Assembly: GCA_020809425.1 (NCBI GenBank)
Contig: JAGGDC010000001.1
Location: 682,001 to 746,000 of the forward strand
Reading direction: 5' to 3'
From: Candidatus Synoicihabitans palmerolidicus
GTDB taxonomy: Bacteria; Verrucomicrobiota; Verrucomicrobiia; Opitutales; Opitutaceae
Length of the DNA: 64,000 bases
Shown: positions 10,201 to 19,927 of the stretch, piece after piece
Numbering within the stretch: the first letter of the stretch is position 1
Layout: each line of letters starts with the position of its first letter
Translations under genes and position numbers: made by a program
The notes under the pieces: model-generated
Told to the model about the DNA's origin: nothing
The model's input: only the letters and a program-made list of their open reading frames with translations
The model's database searches: none

Positions 10201-11211
10201 CACGTCGTCTCACCTCTCGCTCAAAGCAGGGCGGGATGTGATGCTCATGCTGGCAGATACCGTGGTCGGCGCCATGGCAAAGCTTGAACCGAAACCCGAT
10301 TACGTGGTTGGAGAAATGACATTCTCGGATGACGAAGAGAATGAAATCGTATCGTTGCCCTTGCGCTACTTCGTGGGGGGCATCGCCGTCAGACGTGACG
10401 AATCAAGAAGCCAAACCCTCGCCGGCGAAAGACCTCAAAAGCGAGGTGGAAAAGCTGGAGGAAGCGACGACCGAGTTGAGACTGGCGTTTGTACGTGACC
10501 ACCGTCACGCCACGGATGAAGACGTGGTGGCGCGCCGAGCCGTGGTATTGGCGCCATTGCGGACTGAGCGTCCACAGGATCCTTGGCCGATGATCGAGCA
10601 AGCGATTGATGGCGCAGTCGCGGCGAATATGGCCAGCGATATTTGGGGAAGCCCGGAGAAGGCAGATGACGAGGAATCGACCGATGAGGAACCCGCTACG
10701 GCAACCGTGTCCTCCACGGAAACGCTGTTGGATCTACTGGATGATGCCGAGGTATTGGCCGATCCGGACGGGGTGAGCCAGTTCTTTGGGGCGAAACCGG
10801 TGGCGGCGCCGGGAGATCCTGATGCGCGCGATCAAATCGTGGCGGAGGAAGCCCGCTTCGAGGCGGACCGGGCGGCTCTCGCGACCATCAATCGACTGCG
10901 CACAGATCTGTATCGGGCGGCAGGGGATTTGGATTCGGCCTGGCAGAGTTGGACCGAAATGCGCCGCTGGGAAGCAGACCCTTCCGATGACACCAAGGCA
11001 TTGGAAGTGATGTTATCTAAAGGCAGCCGGGCTACAGGGACTCGCGCTTCAAGCGTTGAACCAACGCATCGAAGAGGATCCTCTCAAGGCTGGCTGGTTG
11101 GAGGAGCGCATCGCGCTCTACCGCGAATTGGGTTGGGAGCGCGTGGCGGCGGAGCAGGAACTGCTGCTGGCGGCCCGAAAGGCCAACGTGCAGATGCTGA
11201 AGCAACTCTAA
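7264..11211 (+). pseudogene. Large subtilisin-like (S8) peptidase, tripeptidyl-peptidase II type, multiply frameshifted
   Basis: About 1300 codons in at least six frame segments: 7264-7692, 7693-8690, about 8646-8800, about 8790-9230, 9341-10400, then 10329-11030 and a last piece ending LLLAARKANVQMLKQL at 11211. The S8 triad is still encoded: Asp in AVFDTGVDP, His in GTHGTHVASIAA, Ser in NGTSMASPSAAG, with oxyanion Asn in SAGNEG. They lie in different frames. The long insert between the Asp and His and the large C-terminal part fit tripeptidyl-peptidase II, which trims tripeptides from peptide N-termini. An N-terminal hydrophobic segment (MYLTLGALLLSVSPAQS) suggests export. An in-frame TGA at 7690-7692 is another lesion. 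No active enzyme can be made. Confidence 0.85.
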
Positions 11212-11279
11212 GCGCGGGCGGAGTTGGCAATGTCTCACCGACTGTCCAAGCCGGGCGGTCGATGGGAACAGGCGTATCT

Positions 11280-12050
11280 CTAAGTTTGGTCAACGATCGC
11301 CAGGGTCTCGGTGATCATTTGTTTGATCACTGCGACGTGGGTGCTGACACGGCGGTCCAGCCCGGAGCCCGAAGGTGTCTCAACCGTGTAGCAGAGGTCG
11401 GTGTGATGGCGCCACAGATAAATGGCTTCGGGCCAGGTATCGCGGAGGGCGGGATCGCTTTCCGGTCGGATGATCCCTGGCTCGTTGATGGGGCGCCCAT
11501 CGATTTCGGAGTGGGGGTCAATAGGCATCAAAGACGATGCTGCTTCACGCAGGGCGTGCGCCATGCCGCTTCCGGAGGAGGCATTTAGTTCGTAGAGGTA
11601 GAAGCCTTGAGCTTCCCAATCTTCATGAAGGCAGAGGGCCACATCGAAGCGAGGTTGAGTCTGCAGCCAATCGACGTGGGCAGAGATTTCGGCAGAGACG
11701 GGTGATGTGTAATCACGGTTGAGATCGATGCCGGTGTCGTTCTCGCGTTGATCGGCAGCGAATCCCGTGGGGTTGAGCATGGGAACCAGGAACCAAGTGG
11801 CACGAGCGTCGAATTCGCCTGATTCCAGCAACTTTAGCATGGCTAGAGGTGGGGCGGGTTCATCGCCATGAATGCCGCTGGAGATGTAGATCCGGGGTTT
11901 AGGGCCCATGGCACGTTTGGTGAAGGCGATGAGAGGCACGCCATCGACATGGCCAAAGGACTCTTCGCGAAACCCGCACCTCAGTGCGGCTTCGCGGCAG
12001 CGGGCCACAAGATTGGCGGGATCGAGTGGGCAGGTTTTGACAGCGCTCAC
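11280..12050 (-). CDS. M14-family zinc carboxypeptidase / MpaA-like amidase
   Basis: A 256-residue protein with the M14 zinc site: His61 and Glu64 in GIHGDEP and a third ligand His142 in CLHEDW. It also has NRDY at 111-114 for substrate binding and a late glutamate in CYTVETPSG, the expected catalytic position. There is no signal peptide, so it is likely cytoplasmic, as is MpaA, which cleaves gamma-D-Glu-diaminopimelate in recycled murein peptides; the substrate here is inferred only. It is divergent from gltX (51 bp between starts) and convergent with the peptidase pseudogene. Confidence 0.85.
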   Translation of the reverse strand: MSAVKTCPLDPANLVARCREAALRCGFREESFGHVDGVPLIAFTKRAMGPKPRIYISSGIHGDEPAPPLAMLKLLESGEFDARATWFLVPMLNPTGFAADQRENDTGIDLNRDYTSPVSAEISAHVDWLQTQPRFDVALCLHEDWEAQGFYLYELNASSGSGMAHALREAASSLMPIDPHSEIDGRPINEPGIIRPESDPALRDTWPEAIYLWRHHTDLCYTVETPSGSGLDRRVSTHVAVIKQMITETLAIVDQT

Positions 12051-12101
12051 CCGGGAGTTCTTGGTGGTGGGTCACGATAGTCTCAAGCCGCGTTTTACAT
12101 C

Positions 12102-13433
12102 ATGTCCCAAGTCCGCGTTCGTTTTGCTCCCAGCCCCACGGGGTTCTTTCACATCGGCAGTGCCCGCACGGCATTGTTCAACTGGCTTTATGCCCGCCAC
12201 ACGGGAGGGGTCTTTATCCTACGGGTGGAGGACACGGATAAAGAGCGAAACAGTGAGGAATTTCTCAATGTTATCTACGATAGCCTAAACTGGTTGGGAC
12301 TTAACTGGGACGAGGGACCTCAAATCGGCGGGGGTTTCGGTCCCTACCGTCAAAGTGAAAGGGCAGACATTTACCGTTCCTACTTGGAGAAGCTCAAGGC
12401 GACGGGGCGGGTATACGAAAAGGACGGGGCGACGTGGTTTAAAATTTCCGGAGAGCCGCAGCTGATTGACGACGCGATTCGCGGTCGCGTGGAGCGGACC
12501 GAGGAGAAGAATTTTGTAATTATCCGTTCTGGTGGGAATCCCGTGTTTCATTTCGTGAACGTGGTCGATGATATCAGCATGGGCGTCACGCACGTGATCC
12601 GGGGAGAGGATCATTTGTCGAATACCAGCAAGCATACGGAGCTCTTCAAGGCCTTCGGCGCGCCGTTGCCAGTCTTTGCGCACATCCCGTTGATTTTGAA
12701 ACAGGATGGGCCGGGCAAAATGTCCAAACGGGATCAAGGGGCATTGATCGAGGAGTATCAGAAACGTGGTTACTTACCGGAAGCGGTCTTTAATTTTCTC
12801 TGTCTGCTGGGATGGAATCCGAAGGATGATCGGGAGAAGATGACGATCGAGGAGATCGTGAGTTTGTTTGATTTCCCCGGAGTGAATCAAAGCAACGCCC
12901 GGTTCGATGACCGCAAAATGGCGCACATGAACATGACGTATTTGCTCGCGCTGCCCCCGGAGGAGTATCTGGCGAAAGCCCGAGCGCTCTTTGCTGGCAG
13001 CGATGAGGGCGCGGCGGTTATGGACGCGGTGTCCGAGGACTACTTTTCGCAAGTGATCGCGATTAGTCAGCCGAAGGTGAAGGCCATTGATGAACTTCCC
13101 AGTTACACGGTGTACTTCTTCACGGAGGATTTTCCGTGGAATGAAAAAGCCATTACGAAGACCTTCAAAAAAGGAGAGCCGCTGGCTCGTCTCGGCGAGT
13201 TGCGTCAGCTGTTGGCGATGGCTCCGAATTTTTCGGATGAAGCGGCCGTGGAAGCCATGATCAAGGCGGGCGCCGAAACCAACGGCTTCGGGTTCGGCGA
13301 CTATCAAGCTGTCGCACGATTGGCGGTTACAGGCACCAATGCAGGACCTGGTTTGACCCAAATTTTACGAGTTTTGGGCCCCGAAAAAGTACTGAGCCGA
13401 TTCGACCGAATTTTGCAACCCCCTCCGGTCTAA
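12102..13433 (+). CDS. gltX: Glutamate--tRNA ligase
   Basis: A 443-residue class I aminoacyl-tRNA synthetase. The HIGS motif is at 17-20 within [19 protein letters not shown], the KMSKR signature lies in [14 protein letters not shown], and the anticodon-binding helical domain follows residue about 300. It charges tRNA-Glu, and possibly tRNA-Gln where GatCAB is used, in the cytoplasm. Length is at the short end for GltX but the domains are complete. It is intact and retained, in contrast to the decayed glycosyltransferase genes immediately downstream. Confidence 0.97.
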   Translation: MSQVRVRFAPSPTGFFHIGSARTALFNWLYARHTGGVFILRVEDTDKERNSEEFLNVIYDSLNWLGLNWDEGPQIGGGFGPYRQSERADIYRSYLEKLKATGRVYEKDGATWFKISGEPQLIDDAIRGRVERTEEKNFVIIRSGGNPVFHFVNVVDDISMGVTHVIRGEDHLSNTSKHTELFKAFGAPLPVFAHIPLILKQDGPGKMSKRDQGALIEEYQKRGYLPEAVFNFLCLLGWNPKDDREKMTIEEIVSLFDFPGVNQSNARFDDRKMAHMNMTYLLALPPEEYLAKARALFAGSDEGAAVMDAVSEDYFSQVIAISQPKVKAIDELPSYTVYFFTEDFPWNEKAITKTFKKGEPLARLGELRQLLAMAPNFSDEAAVEAMIKAGAETNGFGFGDYQAVARLAVTGTNAGPGLTQILRVLGPEKVLSRFDRILQPPPV

Positions 13434-13486
13434 GAGTGAGCGTTGGTACTTCGACGGCGGAGACGTGGTCGAAGCACCGAAACCAG

Positions 13487-14202
13487 TTAAGTTGACGACG
13501 TCTCGGCTTCCCGGCGACGGTCCAACATACGCTTCAAGGAACCGAAGTAGTTTCGAGTCTGTTCGCTTTTGCGAAGTACTCCGTCGTTGGTCGAGTGAAT
13601 CCGGCGTTCGTAATGCACCTCTGGAATGTGGTATTCGCGAAGTCCGCGGTCTTGGGCGTGTCCATACCAATCCATGAAATCGTGGGCATGCTCCGCGGTG
13701 GAAAATTCCCCAGCCAAATTGAATGCGTCGCGTCGAACGAGCATGCTACCTTTGGAAATACCTTTATTGATGACAGAGGGAGGACTCGGCGTGCCAGAGG
13801 GAAGGGATAGAGGACAGTGGAAGATACGCAGATACGCGCGTAGGTGAACACCATGTCGATCTCGGGCCGAGTTTGGAGAACAGTGACTTGCCGTCCGAGT
13901 TTTTGAGGCAACCAGCGGTCATCGGCATCAAGGAATGCCAATAATTCGCCAGAGGCCGCCTCGATACCACGATTTAGAGTAGCGGCAATGCCGAGGTGGG
14001 GGTGGTGAATCAGTGTCACAAGCCTGTCTGTGGGTACTTTTTCGGCGCTATCGTCGGTGGACCCGGCGTCGACGACGATCAGCTCAGTGGGCGGCAAAGA
14101 CTGGTGGAGAATGCTCTGCACGGCTTCCCGAATATAGGGGGCCGCATTAAAAAGCGGAATTACCACACTGATGGAGGGAAGCGAATGCGGAACCGAAAGC
14201 AT
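13487..14202 (-). pseudogene. Family 2 glycosyltransferase, frameshifted (first copy)
   Basis: From ATG 14202 (MLSVPHSLPSISVVIPLFNAA) the minus strand encodes a GT-A fold: the VVDAGSTDDSA nucleotide-binding loop and ASGELLAFLDADDRWLP containing the DxD-type metal site. The frame is lost near 13780-13800. The rest continues in another frame as SMLVRRDAFNLAGEF and DFMDWYGHAQDRGLREYHIPEV up to a stop at 13487. Upstream in-frame ATG codons exist to 14298. It would have transferred a sugar to a surface glycan. It sits back to back with a second, similar gene at 14320. Confidence 0.82.
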
Positions 14203-14319
14203 GGATCGTAAAGTGACATTGATGAAATGTTTATGCAATAGAGTGCTCGCACTTTGCGAGGGAAGGCCGTTCGATTCGGGATTGCGACGAACGTGCACCG
14301 AGACGAAGTTGGAACCAGT

Positions 14320-15026
14320 ATGACAAGCCCCTTAGTCACGGTCGTAATTCCACTCTACAATGGTGCCGCCTTTGTGAAGGAAGCCATCGATAGCGTCCTA
14401 GCCCAGGATTATCTTGCCATCGAGACTTGGGTACTTGGGTGATTGATGACGGTTCGACTGACGGAAGTGCGGATATCGTGCGCAAGTATCCCTCATTACA
14501 CTACAAGCGGCAGGAGAATGCCGGAAATGCGGCGGCACGTAACTTGGGATTGGCGTTGGGTTCGGGCGACTATTTCGCCCTGTTGGACCAGGACGACCGA
14601 TGGTTACCGACCAAGATCAGTGCACAAGTGAACGCGTTGGAGGGGATCACGGTCCCCACTTTTTCGATCACCATGGCGAAAATGCGGTTACAGGATGGCG
14701 TCGAGCTCCCGGCCGCCTATCCGCAAGAGCAGTGGAGCAAACCTTTTCCCGGATACTTTCCTAGTGGCTTGATGGCAGCGAGAGGAGTTTTTGCGCAAGT
14801 AGGGGAATTTGATATCGCGATGGCGGCCGGTAATGACGCCGATTGTTTTTCGCGGGCGGTCGACAGCGGGGAGGCAGCGCAGATTTGTCCCGAAGTTCTA
14901 TTTGAGAAGCGTGTACATGCGGCGAACCAAGGGCATGACATCGCCTTGATGAAGCGTGATTTGATGCGAGTCATTCGCGCGTCTTTGGTGAGAAAACGAC
15001 TGGCCGGGCCTAGGCCCGGCCAGTGA
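14320..15026 (+). pseudogene. Family 2 glycosyltransferase broken by an 8-bp tandem duplication
   Basis: The ATG at 14320 starts MTSPLVTVVIPLYNGAAFVK. An exact duplication acttgggt/acttgggt at 14425-14440 shifts the frame and creates a stop two codons later. Removing one copy restores AIETWVIDDGSTDGSADIV and an otherwise uninterrupted protein to 15026 with LLDQDDRWLP, the metal-binding region. The lesion is therefore a single, precisely defined event. The protein resembles the GT2 at 13487-14202, and both probably belonged to a surface polysaccharide locus. A product from an internal start at 14427 would lack the first strands of the fold. Confidence 0.88.
14999..15024. terminator. 26-bp palindrome at the shared 3' ends of convergent genes
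   Basis: Perfect inverted repeat ACTGGCCGGGCC / GGCCCGGCCAGT with a 2-bp centre. It forms the last codons of both convergent genes (plus-strand GT2 ending at 15026, minus-strand GT4 ending at 15010), whose coding ends overlap by 17 bp. It can act as a terminator or pause hairpin in both directions. There is no T-run, so the terminator role is inferred. Confidence 0.55.
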
Positions 15027-16062
15027 TGCGTAGGTAGACTTCGCGGTAGCGCCCCACACATTGCTCGAATCCGAATCTTTCGTTCACGAACTCGCGGGCG
15101 GAATCTCCCATGCGCCGAGTCTTTTTCGGGTGCTGGAGTGCGTAGAGCAAGGCGTCGTGCCAAGTCGTCAAATCGCCCGGTGGAAGCAGTTGCCCGGAAG
15201 TGCCGGAGACAACGCGTTCAGCCAGCCCCCCAGTATCAGAAGCGAGCACAGGCACGCCGGCTTGAGCGGCTTGCAATGCGACCAATCCAAAAGGTTCAGC
15301 CCACAATGACGGTATCACTACCAAACTGACCTCAGCCATGAGCGGAGGAACCTCCTCGGGGGCCACGGATTCAGTAAATTCGTACGAACCGGGTTTGAGT
15401 TGGTCGGCGGCGAATTTGTTCAGGCTGGCGAAATCGGGGCCATCTCCAACGATGAGTAGACGGGCGGAGGGGCAGAGCGGTTGGCCACTGGCGAATAGTG
15501 AGATGGCGAAATCGAATCCCTTCTCGGGCACCAGTCGCCCCACCGCCATCACCACGGGATGGGGAGGCGGGGACGGTGACATGGGCGGTGAGTTCGGAGC
15601 GGGTAATCCGTTCCAAATACGGGAAGACCGGTCGGCAGACTCGGGGTGACGTGCGATGAAATCCTGTAGAAGTGAGTCGGAAACCGCCGAGATCCATGAA
15701 GCGCGCGAAACAAGTCGATCGAAAAAGCTCAGAGAGAAAGGGAGATGACTGAACGGCGTGTGGAGCGTGAGGATGAAGAGGATATCACGGGCGGACCGAG
15801 AAAGCAGATAAATCCAAACCGAAGGACCGTTGGCATGCAGGTGAATGACCTCCGGAAGGAAGGCGGAAATAATGCGTTCAATGGGTTCAGTGACTTCGAG
15901 AATTGCGGATGGATTTCGTTCGCGAAGGGCGTCTTGCATGGGAACGCGGTGAACTTCCACGCCCCAATGCGCTTCGTGCAGGGGAAGCCCGGGAGTTCGC
16001 TGATCGGTAATGACGGTCACCTGAGCACCGTGAGCCACCTGAGCTTGGGTGATCTGATCCAA
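15010..16062 (-). CDS. GT4-type glycosyltransferase, N-terminus possibly frameshifted
   Basis: A 350-residue GT-B protein. The C-terminal half has VVMAVGRLVPEKGFDFAI, LLIVGDGPDFASL and the donor-site region SLWAEPFGLVALQAAQAGVPV followed by SDTGGLAERV, with the E(x7)E of GT4 enzymes. The N-terminal half has VIHLHANGPSVWIYL. The open frame begins MDQITQAQVAHGAQVTVIT. Just upstream another frame reads IGSTEVLLDQI, so a short N-terminal piece with the first strand may have been lost through an indel near 16060-16100. It would use an NDP-sugar donor in glycan assembly. Confidence 0.75.
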   Translation of the reverse strand: MDQITQAQVAHGAQVTVITDQRTPGLPLHEAHWGVEVHRVPMQDALRERNPSAILEVTEPIERIISAFLPEVIHLHANGPSVWIYLLSRSARDILFILTLHTPFSHLPFSLSFFDRLVSRASWISAVSDSLLQDFIARHPESADRSSRIWNGLPAPNSPPMSPSPPPHPVVMAVGRLVPEKGFDFAISLFASGQPLCPSARLLIVGDGPDFASLNKFAADQLKPGSYEFTESVAPEEVPPLMAEVSLVVIPSLWAEPFGLVALQAAQAGVPVLASDTGGLAERVVSGTSGQLLPPGDLTTWHDALLYALQHPKKTRRMGDSAREFVNERFGFEQCVGRYREVYLRITGRA

Positions 16063-16124
16063 TAGTACTTCCGTGCTCCCAATTAGCGGCCGTCAACTTT
16101 CATTCCAATGCAGAATGTGCAATC

Positions 16125-17206
16125 TTACAATGTGTTGAGTAATTGAGATACGGCGGGGGCAATTTTGTAAAAATTGCGGCTGAGGTTTAGTCGGAAACCA
16201 GGGATTTTTTTCGTCAGTGCCACCATGGCGCGGAGCTCGTGCTGAGGGGAGGATTGGAGCTGAAGCAAAGTACTCGGAGCCATAGCACGGAGCGTGTCGA
16301 CACCGGACATGGCGGTATGATCAGTGTGTGCTTGGTCGGTGATACAAGGCAGCAGGATGGCTTTGAGCGGAAGCGAAAGACTGATTTGTGGGGCGAAATG
16401 TTCGTGCGCAAAAATGACGGGTTTTTCGAAGGGGTCGAGGCACGGGTCCTCTGCGATACGAGCGAGTTCAGGAAAGCGGGGAAAATGGTCCCGGGGCAGT
16501 TTCCCAGTGCTGAATAGACAGTAAGCGGTGGGGGCAGGCTCGGAGCCCACCAAGGTATAGTCGTCGCTTACGTATTGCAGGCCGTATTCCAGCGAAAGCA
16601 ATGCGGTGGTGGACTTCCCCGAGCCGCCTTTTCCCACGATGAGGACGGCTCCATCAGTGGTACCGACGCACCCGGCATGCAACACCTGAAGCGGGTGGGC
16701 GCTGGACCACCAGTGGAACAATTGGACGAGCGGCGACCCGTGCCAATTGGTGCACAGGCTGTCAGCCTGAAGGGTCCAGACGATGGCCCGATTTTTGGGC
16801 TGATCGAAGAGAATCAATGCGGTGTAATCTGGCAGGGTGAGGAGCTCAAACCGATGGGCGGCGGCAGGAAGCGTTACGCGTCGTGGTTCGGTGCCTTTTG
16901 TGGCCAGTTCCAAGGAGGCGCCGGCAGGGGGATTCCGGAGGCGGCTTGATTCCAACCCATTATTGCAAGCGCCGGACCGGGACCGTGATCGGCGGCAAGT
17001 GACAAGTGGTTTAGTGCGCGAAGCAGCGTTTTGAAAAGCGCGCCGCCTGAACACGACATTGCGATGTGATTCCCCGCCAAAACCAAGTGGCGATGCTGAG
17101 GTGGGGAGATATTACTCGCCTGCTCATAGGCCACGGCCAATTGCTCAAAGTACTGGGCTATCGTCCGCTCAGCCAGGTTCTCGGTATCTAAGACTAGAGC
17201 GGTCAT
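16125..17206 (-). pseudogene. HprK-like P-loop kinase, frameshifted
   Basis: The N-terminal frame starts at 17206 (MTALVLDTENLAERTIAQYF) and runs to about IPLPAPPW near 16910. The rest continues in another frame as ELATKGTEPRRVTLP and on to 16125. The second part holds the Walker A motif LIVGKGGSGKSTTALL, preceded by LQVLHAGCVG and followed by QYVSDDYTLV, the pattern of HPr-kinase-like proteins found in glycan and peptide-modification loci. Such proteins are not the PTS regulator itself; their targets are mostly unknown. The start overlaps the stop of a 50-codon ORF by 4 nt. Confidence 0.78.
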
Positions 17207-17355
17207 GATTGAATGAGCGAAGAGGAGTTAACTCGACGGATAGTGGCCACAGACCCAGAGGCGAAGGGTCTGCCGGCGTTGGCAATGAAGTCTTTGTCCC
17301 CAGTGGTCTCCGGAGATACTACTCGCCCGCATGGCGGGTGGCGAAGGATCAGCAT
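17203..17355 (-). CDS. Possible 50-residue ORF coupled to the HprK-like gene
   Basis: From ATG 17355 the minus strand is open for 50 codons (MLILRHPPCGRVVSPETTGD...IRRVNSSSLIQS) and its TGA overlaps the ATG of the HprK-like gene (ATGA). In related loci a small PqqD-like protein or peptide often precedes the kinase. I see no clear PqqD motif, no strong ribosome binding site, and a decayed neighbourhood, so it could equally be a fragment of a longer broken gene. Confidence 0.3.
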   Translation of the reverse strand: MLILRHPPCGRVVSPETTGDKDFIANAGRPFASGSVATIRRVNSSSLIQS

Positions 17356-17422
17356 GACGCAAGTTGTTTTGCGGTGTTCCAACCGTCAAAGAGATATACT
17401 TAAGGCAACGATCGAATCGAGA

Positions 17423-18698
17423 TTAGCTGGGAACGGTGGAGGGGTGGGCCGCATTTCGCACAAAGTCTTCCAATTCGGCAATCGCTTGAGCAGGGCCGTC
17501 TTCGCGTTGAAGATCCTCCGCGATGAGAGTCGCTCTGGTTTGGGGGATGGAACTCGAAAGTAGTTTGATAATAGCTCCGTGGAGGTTCTCCGGCCACCAG
17601 ACTTTTCCGAGGCGTTGGCCTACGCCCAGCCGCTCCATCTCAAGGGCAAAGACATTCTGGTCGCCGATGTGCCGGTACGATGATTTGAGGTTTGCCGGCG
17701 TGAAGCGCGCTGGCGGTGGTGCCGGCACCACCATGGTGAATGATGACACTCGCATGGCGGAAGAGTTGGTCATGGGAAACTTTACCGATGACCTTGATAT
17801 GAGTTTCGTCGCAAAGTTTTGGGAATTGGGCCCAACCGCGCTGCACGATTATTTTCTGGTCGACCGGCCAATGACGGACGAAGCGCTCCATTGATGGCAC
17901 CGGCGTTGTCGTAAACCATGCTACCGAAAGTGAGGACTGGCACGGGTTGGCCACCGGTGAATTCGCGGATTTCCTGATCAAGTTCCGGGTCGACGGGCGC
18001 TTGCCAGCGGCAAGAGCCGGTAAAACGAAAGCGCGCATCGATCTCGGCATCACCCGGGCGAAAGAGTTTGGCCGGCAGGGTGACGATGACGCGTTCAGCG
18101 GGTTTGGAGAAAAATTACGGACTTTGGGCAACCCAGCGGTGCGCAGGGAGCTGGCCACCGTGCCGTTGATGACACGGTCCACGATGGCATTGGCGGTTTG
18201 CCACATCCGCCGGTTCCATGCGCGTCGCAGACCTCGACCTAGCCAACGAGGAGATGGCATGTTTTCCGGAGGGTAGTCGGGGGACGGAATGACATGCGGT
18301 GCGAAGGCGAGCGTGGCAAAAGGAACCCCATGGCGATCGGCGATACCTTTGTTCATTGGAAAAAGATAGCTCGAAACGACCAGATCGGTTTCAGGCATCG
18401 CGGCATTCATGCGCGAAATTATTTCAGGAATATATTTGTGGGCCTCAACGTAGAGTTCGCGCAGTTGGTAGATAGGCGTGTGGATTTTTTGGAGGAGGCC
18501 CATCCTGTAGCTCAGGTCGGCCTGCTCCCAGTCTGGACACAGCGGCAGGAATTCGATGCCGGCGGCCTGTACGTCCTCCCGATAGTGAGGAATGGTGGCG
18601 AAGCGCACTTGGTGGCCAGCTTGCTGCATGGCAACCGCCAGCGCGATTACTGGGTAGATGTCGCCGGTTGACCCATGGGACGTGAGGATGACCCGCAT
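17423..18698 (-). pseudogene. GT1-type (UGT/MGT-like) glycosyltransferase, multiply frameshifted
   Basis: Starts MRVILTSHGSTGDIYPVIALAVAM at 18698, the N-terminal glycine-rich loop of UDP-glycosyltransferases acting on small molecules or lipids. The frame is good to about residue 190. It then moves to another frame (VIVTLPAKLFRPGDAEID through PVLTFGSMVYDNAGA), returns for DQKIIVQRGWAQFP and the donor-binding IIHHGGAGTTASALHAGKPQIIVP, and shifts again to HIGDQNVFALEMERLGVG, ending at 17423. At least three indels are needed. Homologs glycosylate sterols, rhamnolipid precursors or macrolides; the acceptor here is unknown. Confidence 0.85.
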
Positions 18699-18800
18699 AG
18701 TCCGACGGTTGGATGAGGATCGGTCCGGGGGCGAGCCGAGCGTCGTTACTTTTGGGTGACGGGAGGAGCGTCCGGGAGGCGGATAACCAACCCCATCAGG

Positions 18801-19121
18801 CTAAGCCCGGCCCAACGACTGGAGCAGTGCAGAGAGTTCCGCGGCGGGGTCTTCGTGGTCCTGGTCCAGCGCGAGTTGGAGCGCATTCCCCAAAATTGGT
18901 TTGGCCTGGTCGGTTTGGCCGAGTTTGAGCAGAGCTTTACCGAGTAGGATGCGAGGCATCATCCAGTCGGCGCGGGCGGCTACGCAGCGTTCGTAATGCG
19001 GCACGGCTTGGAGGGCGTGACCGCCGGTGTCGAGTGCTTGAGCGAAGCTAAACCGAAAGAGGTCGTTGCCGGGTTGTTGGTCGACGAGTTTTTGGAATTG
19101 TTGGATACGGGCGGCACTCAT
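18801..19121 (-). CDS. TPR-repeat protein
   Basis: A 106-residue helical protein from MSAARIQQFQKLVDQQPGNDLFRFSFAQAL. It contains about three degenerate tetratricopeptide units (LFRFSFAQALDTGGHALQAV, WMMPRILLGKALLKLGQTDQ and a C-terminal helix pair). TPR proteins scaffold protein contacts; no partner is evident. The start lies inside the 3' end of the PP2C gene, which suggests translational coupling. It is the last gene of the dinG-PP2C-TPR minus-strand group. Confidence 0.7.
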   Translation of the reverse strand: MSAARIQQFQKLVDQQPGNDLFRFSFAQALDTGGHALQAVPHYERCVAARADWMMPRILLGKALLKLGQTDQAKPILGNALQLALDQDHEDPAAELSALLQSLGRA

Positions 19122-19875
19122 GGTTGGATTCAGGACAGGGTTCGATAAGGACTGCGGTGGCGTTATCGGGACCTCCACGATGGTTGGCGGCGGCGATAAG
19201 ATCGGCCAAACGTTTGGTCATCGATGCCGCCGTTCCCAGCAGAGAACAAAGTTCGTCGTCCGGGATCACGCGGAATATCCCATCGGTGAGGAAAAGGAAT
19301 CGATCTCCCGAGTTGATTTCGACTTCGAAGGTATCGATCGCCGGGACAGAAAACTGACCGATGCAACGTGTCAGCGCGGCGAGGGCGCGCGAATCGGTGA
19401 CGGCGGGAAAGACTTCGCCTTGGGCTGCCCGTTGCTTTTGTTCGTTTGCGACGGAATGGTCGACCGTGAGGCAGGTCGCGGTGCCCGCCCGCAGTCGGTA
19501 GCAACGCGAGTCGTCCACGTGTGCGAGGAGGAGGAGGCTTTCGTGGATGACTCCGCAGGTCAAAGTGGTTCCGATGCCGAGAGACGGGCTGATTTGGCGG
19601 CCGCGGAGGGCGACGGCTTCGTTGGCAGCGCGAAACCAAGGGGTGAGTCCGCTCGCGCGGGAGATGGAAGATTCCCCGGCACAGGCTTCGAGCTGATCGA
19701 CGGCGATCTGGGCGGCGGTGGCGCCGGCTGGCAACCCACCGATACCATCGGCGACGGCATAAAGTCGCAGGGCATCCAAGCGAAGAAATCGATCTTCGTT
19801 CTGTCTTCGCACGCGACCAATGTCGGTAATAGCGGCGGACTGAAATTTCGGTGAGAGCTGAGAAACCAAGAGCAA
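19048..19875 (-). CDS. PP2C-family (PPM) protein serine/threonine phosphatase
   Basis: Contains the PPM core: SAAITDIGRVRRQNEDRFL at the N-terminus, VADGIGGLPAGATAAQIAV with the metal-binding DG, FLFLTDGIFRVIPDDEL and the final NHRGGPDNATAVLIE with the DN metal ligand. It dephosphorylates Ser/Thr residues, usually opposing an Hanks-type kinase not seen here. The start is uncertain: the frame is open to ATG 20034, which would run into dinG, and the TTG at 19875 matches family length better. The last 25 or so residues overlap the TPR gene. It is soluble, with no membrane segment. Confidence 0.82.
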   Translation of the reverse strand: MLLVSQLSPKFQSAAITDIGRVRRQNEDRFLRLDALRLYAVADGIGGLPAGATAAQIAVDQLEACAGESSISRASGLTPWFRAANEAVALRGRQISPSLGIGTTLTCGVIHESLLLLAHVDDSRCYRLRAGTATCLTVDHSVANEQKQRAAQGEVFPAVTDSRALAALTRCIGQFSVPAIDTFEVEINSGDRFLFLTDGIFRVIPDDELCSLLGTAASMTKRLADLIAAANHRGGPDNATAVLIEPCPESNHECRPYPTIPKTRRPTTRQRPLSV

Positions 19876-19927
19876 TGAAATGGAGGAATGGCGAGTAAGC
19901 GGCGAGCTCTGCGAGACACGCTGGGCG

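Noticed and set aside
13433..18698. A complete new glycan or peptide-modification gene cluster
   Set aside because: Nearly every gene in it is frameshifted and no precursor, cyclase, protease or transporter is present, so it is only a decayed surface-glycan locus with an unexplained kinase.
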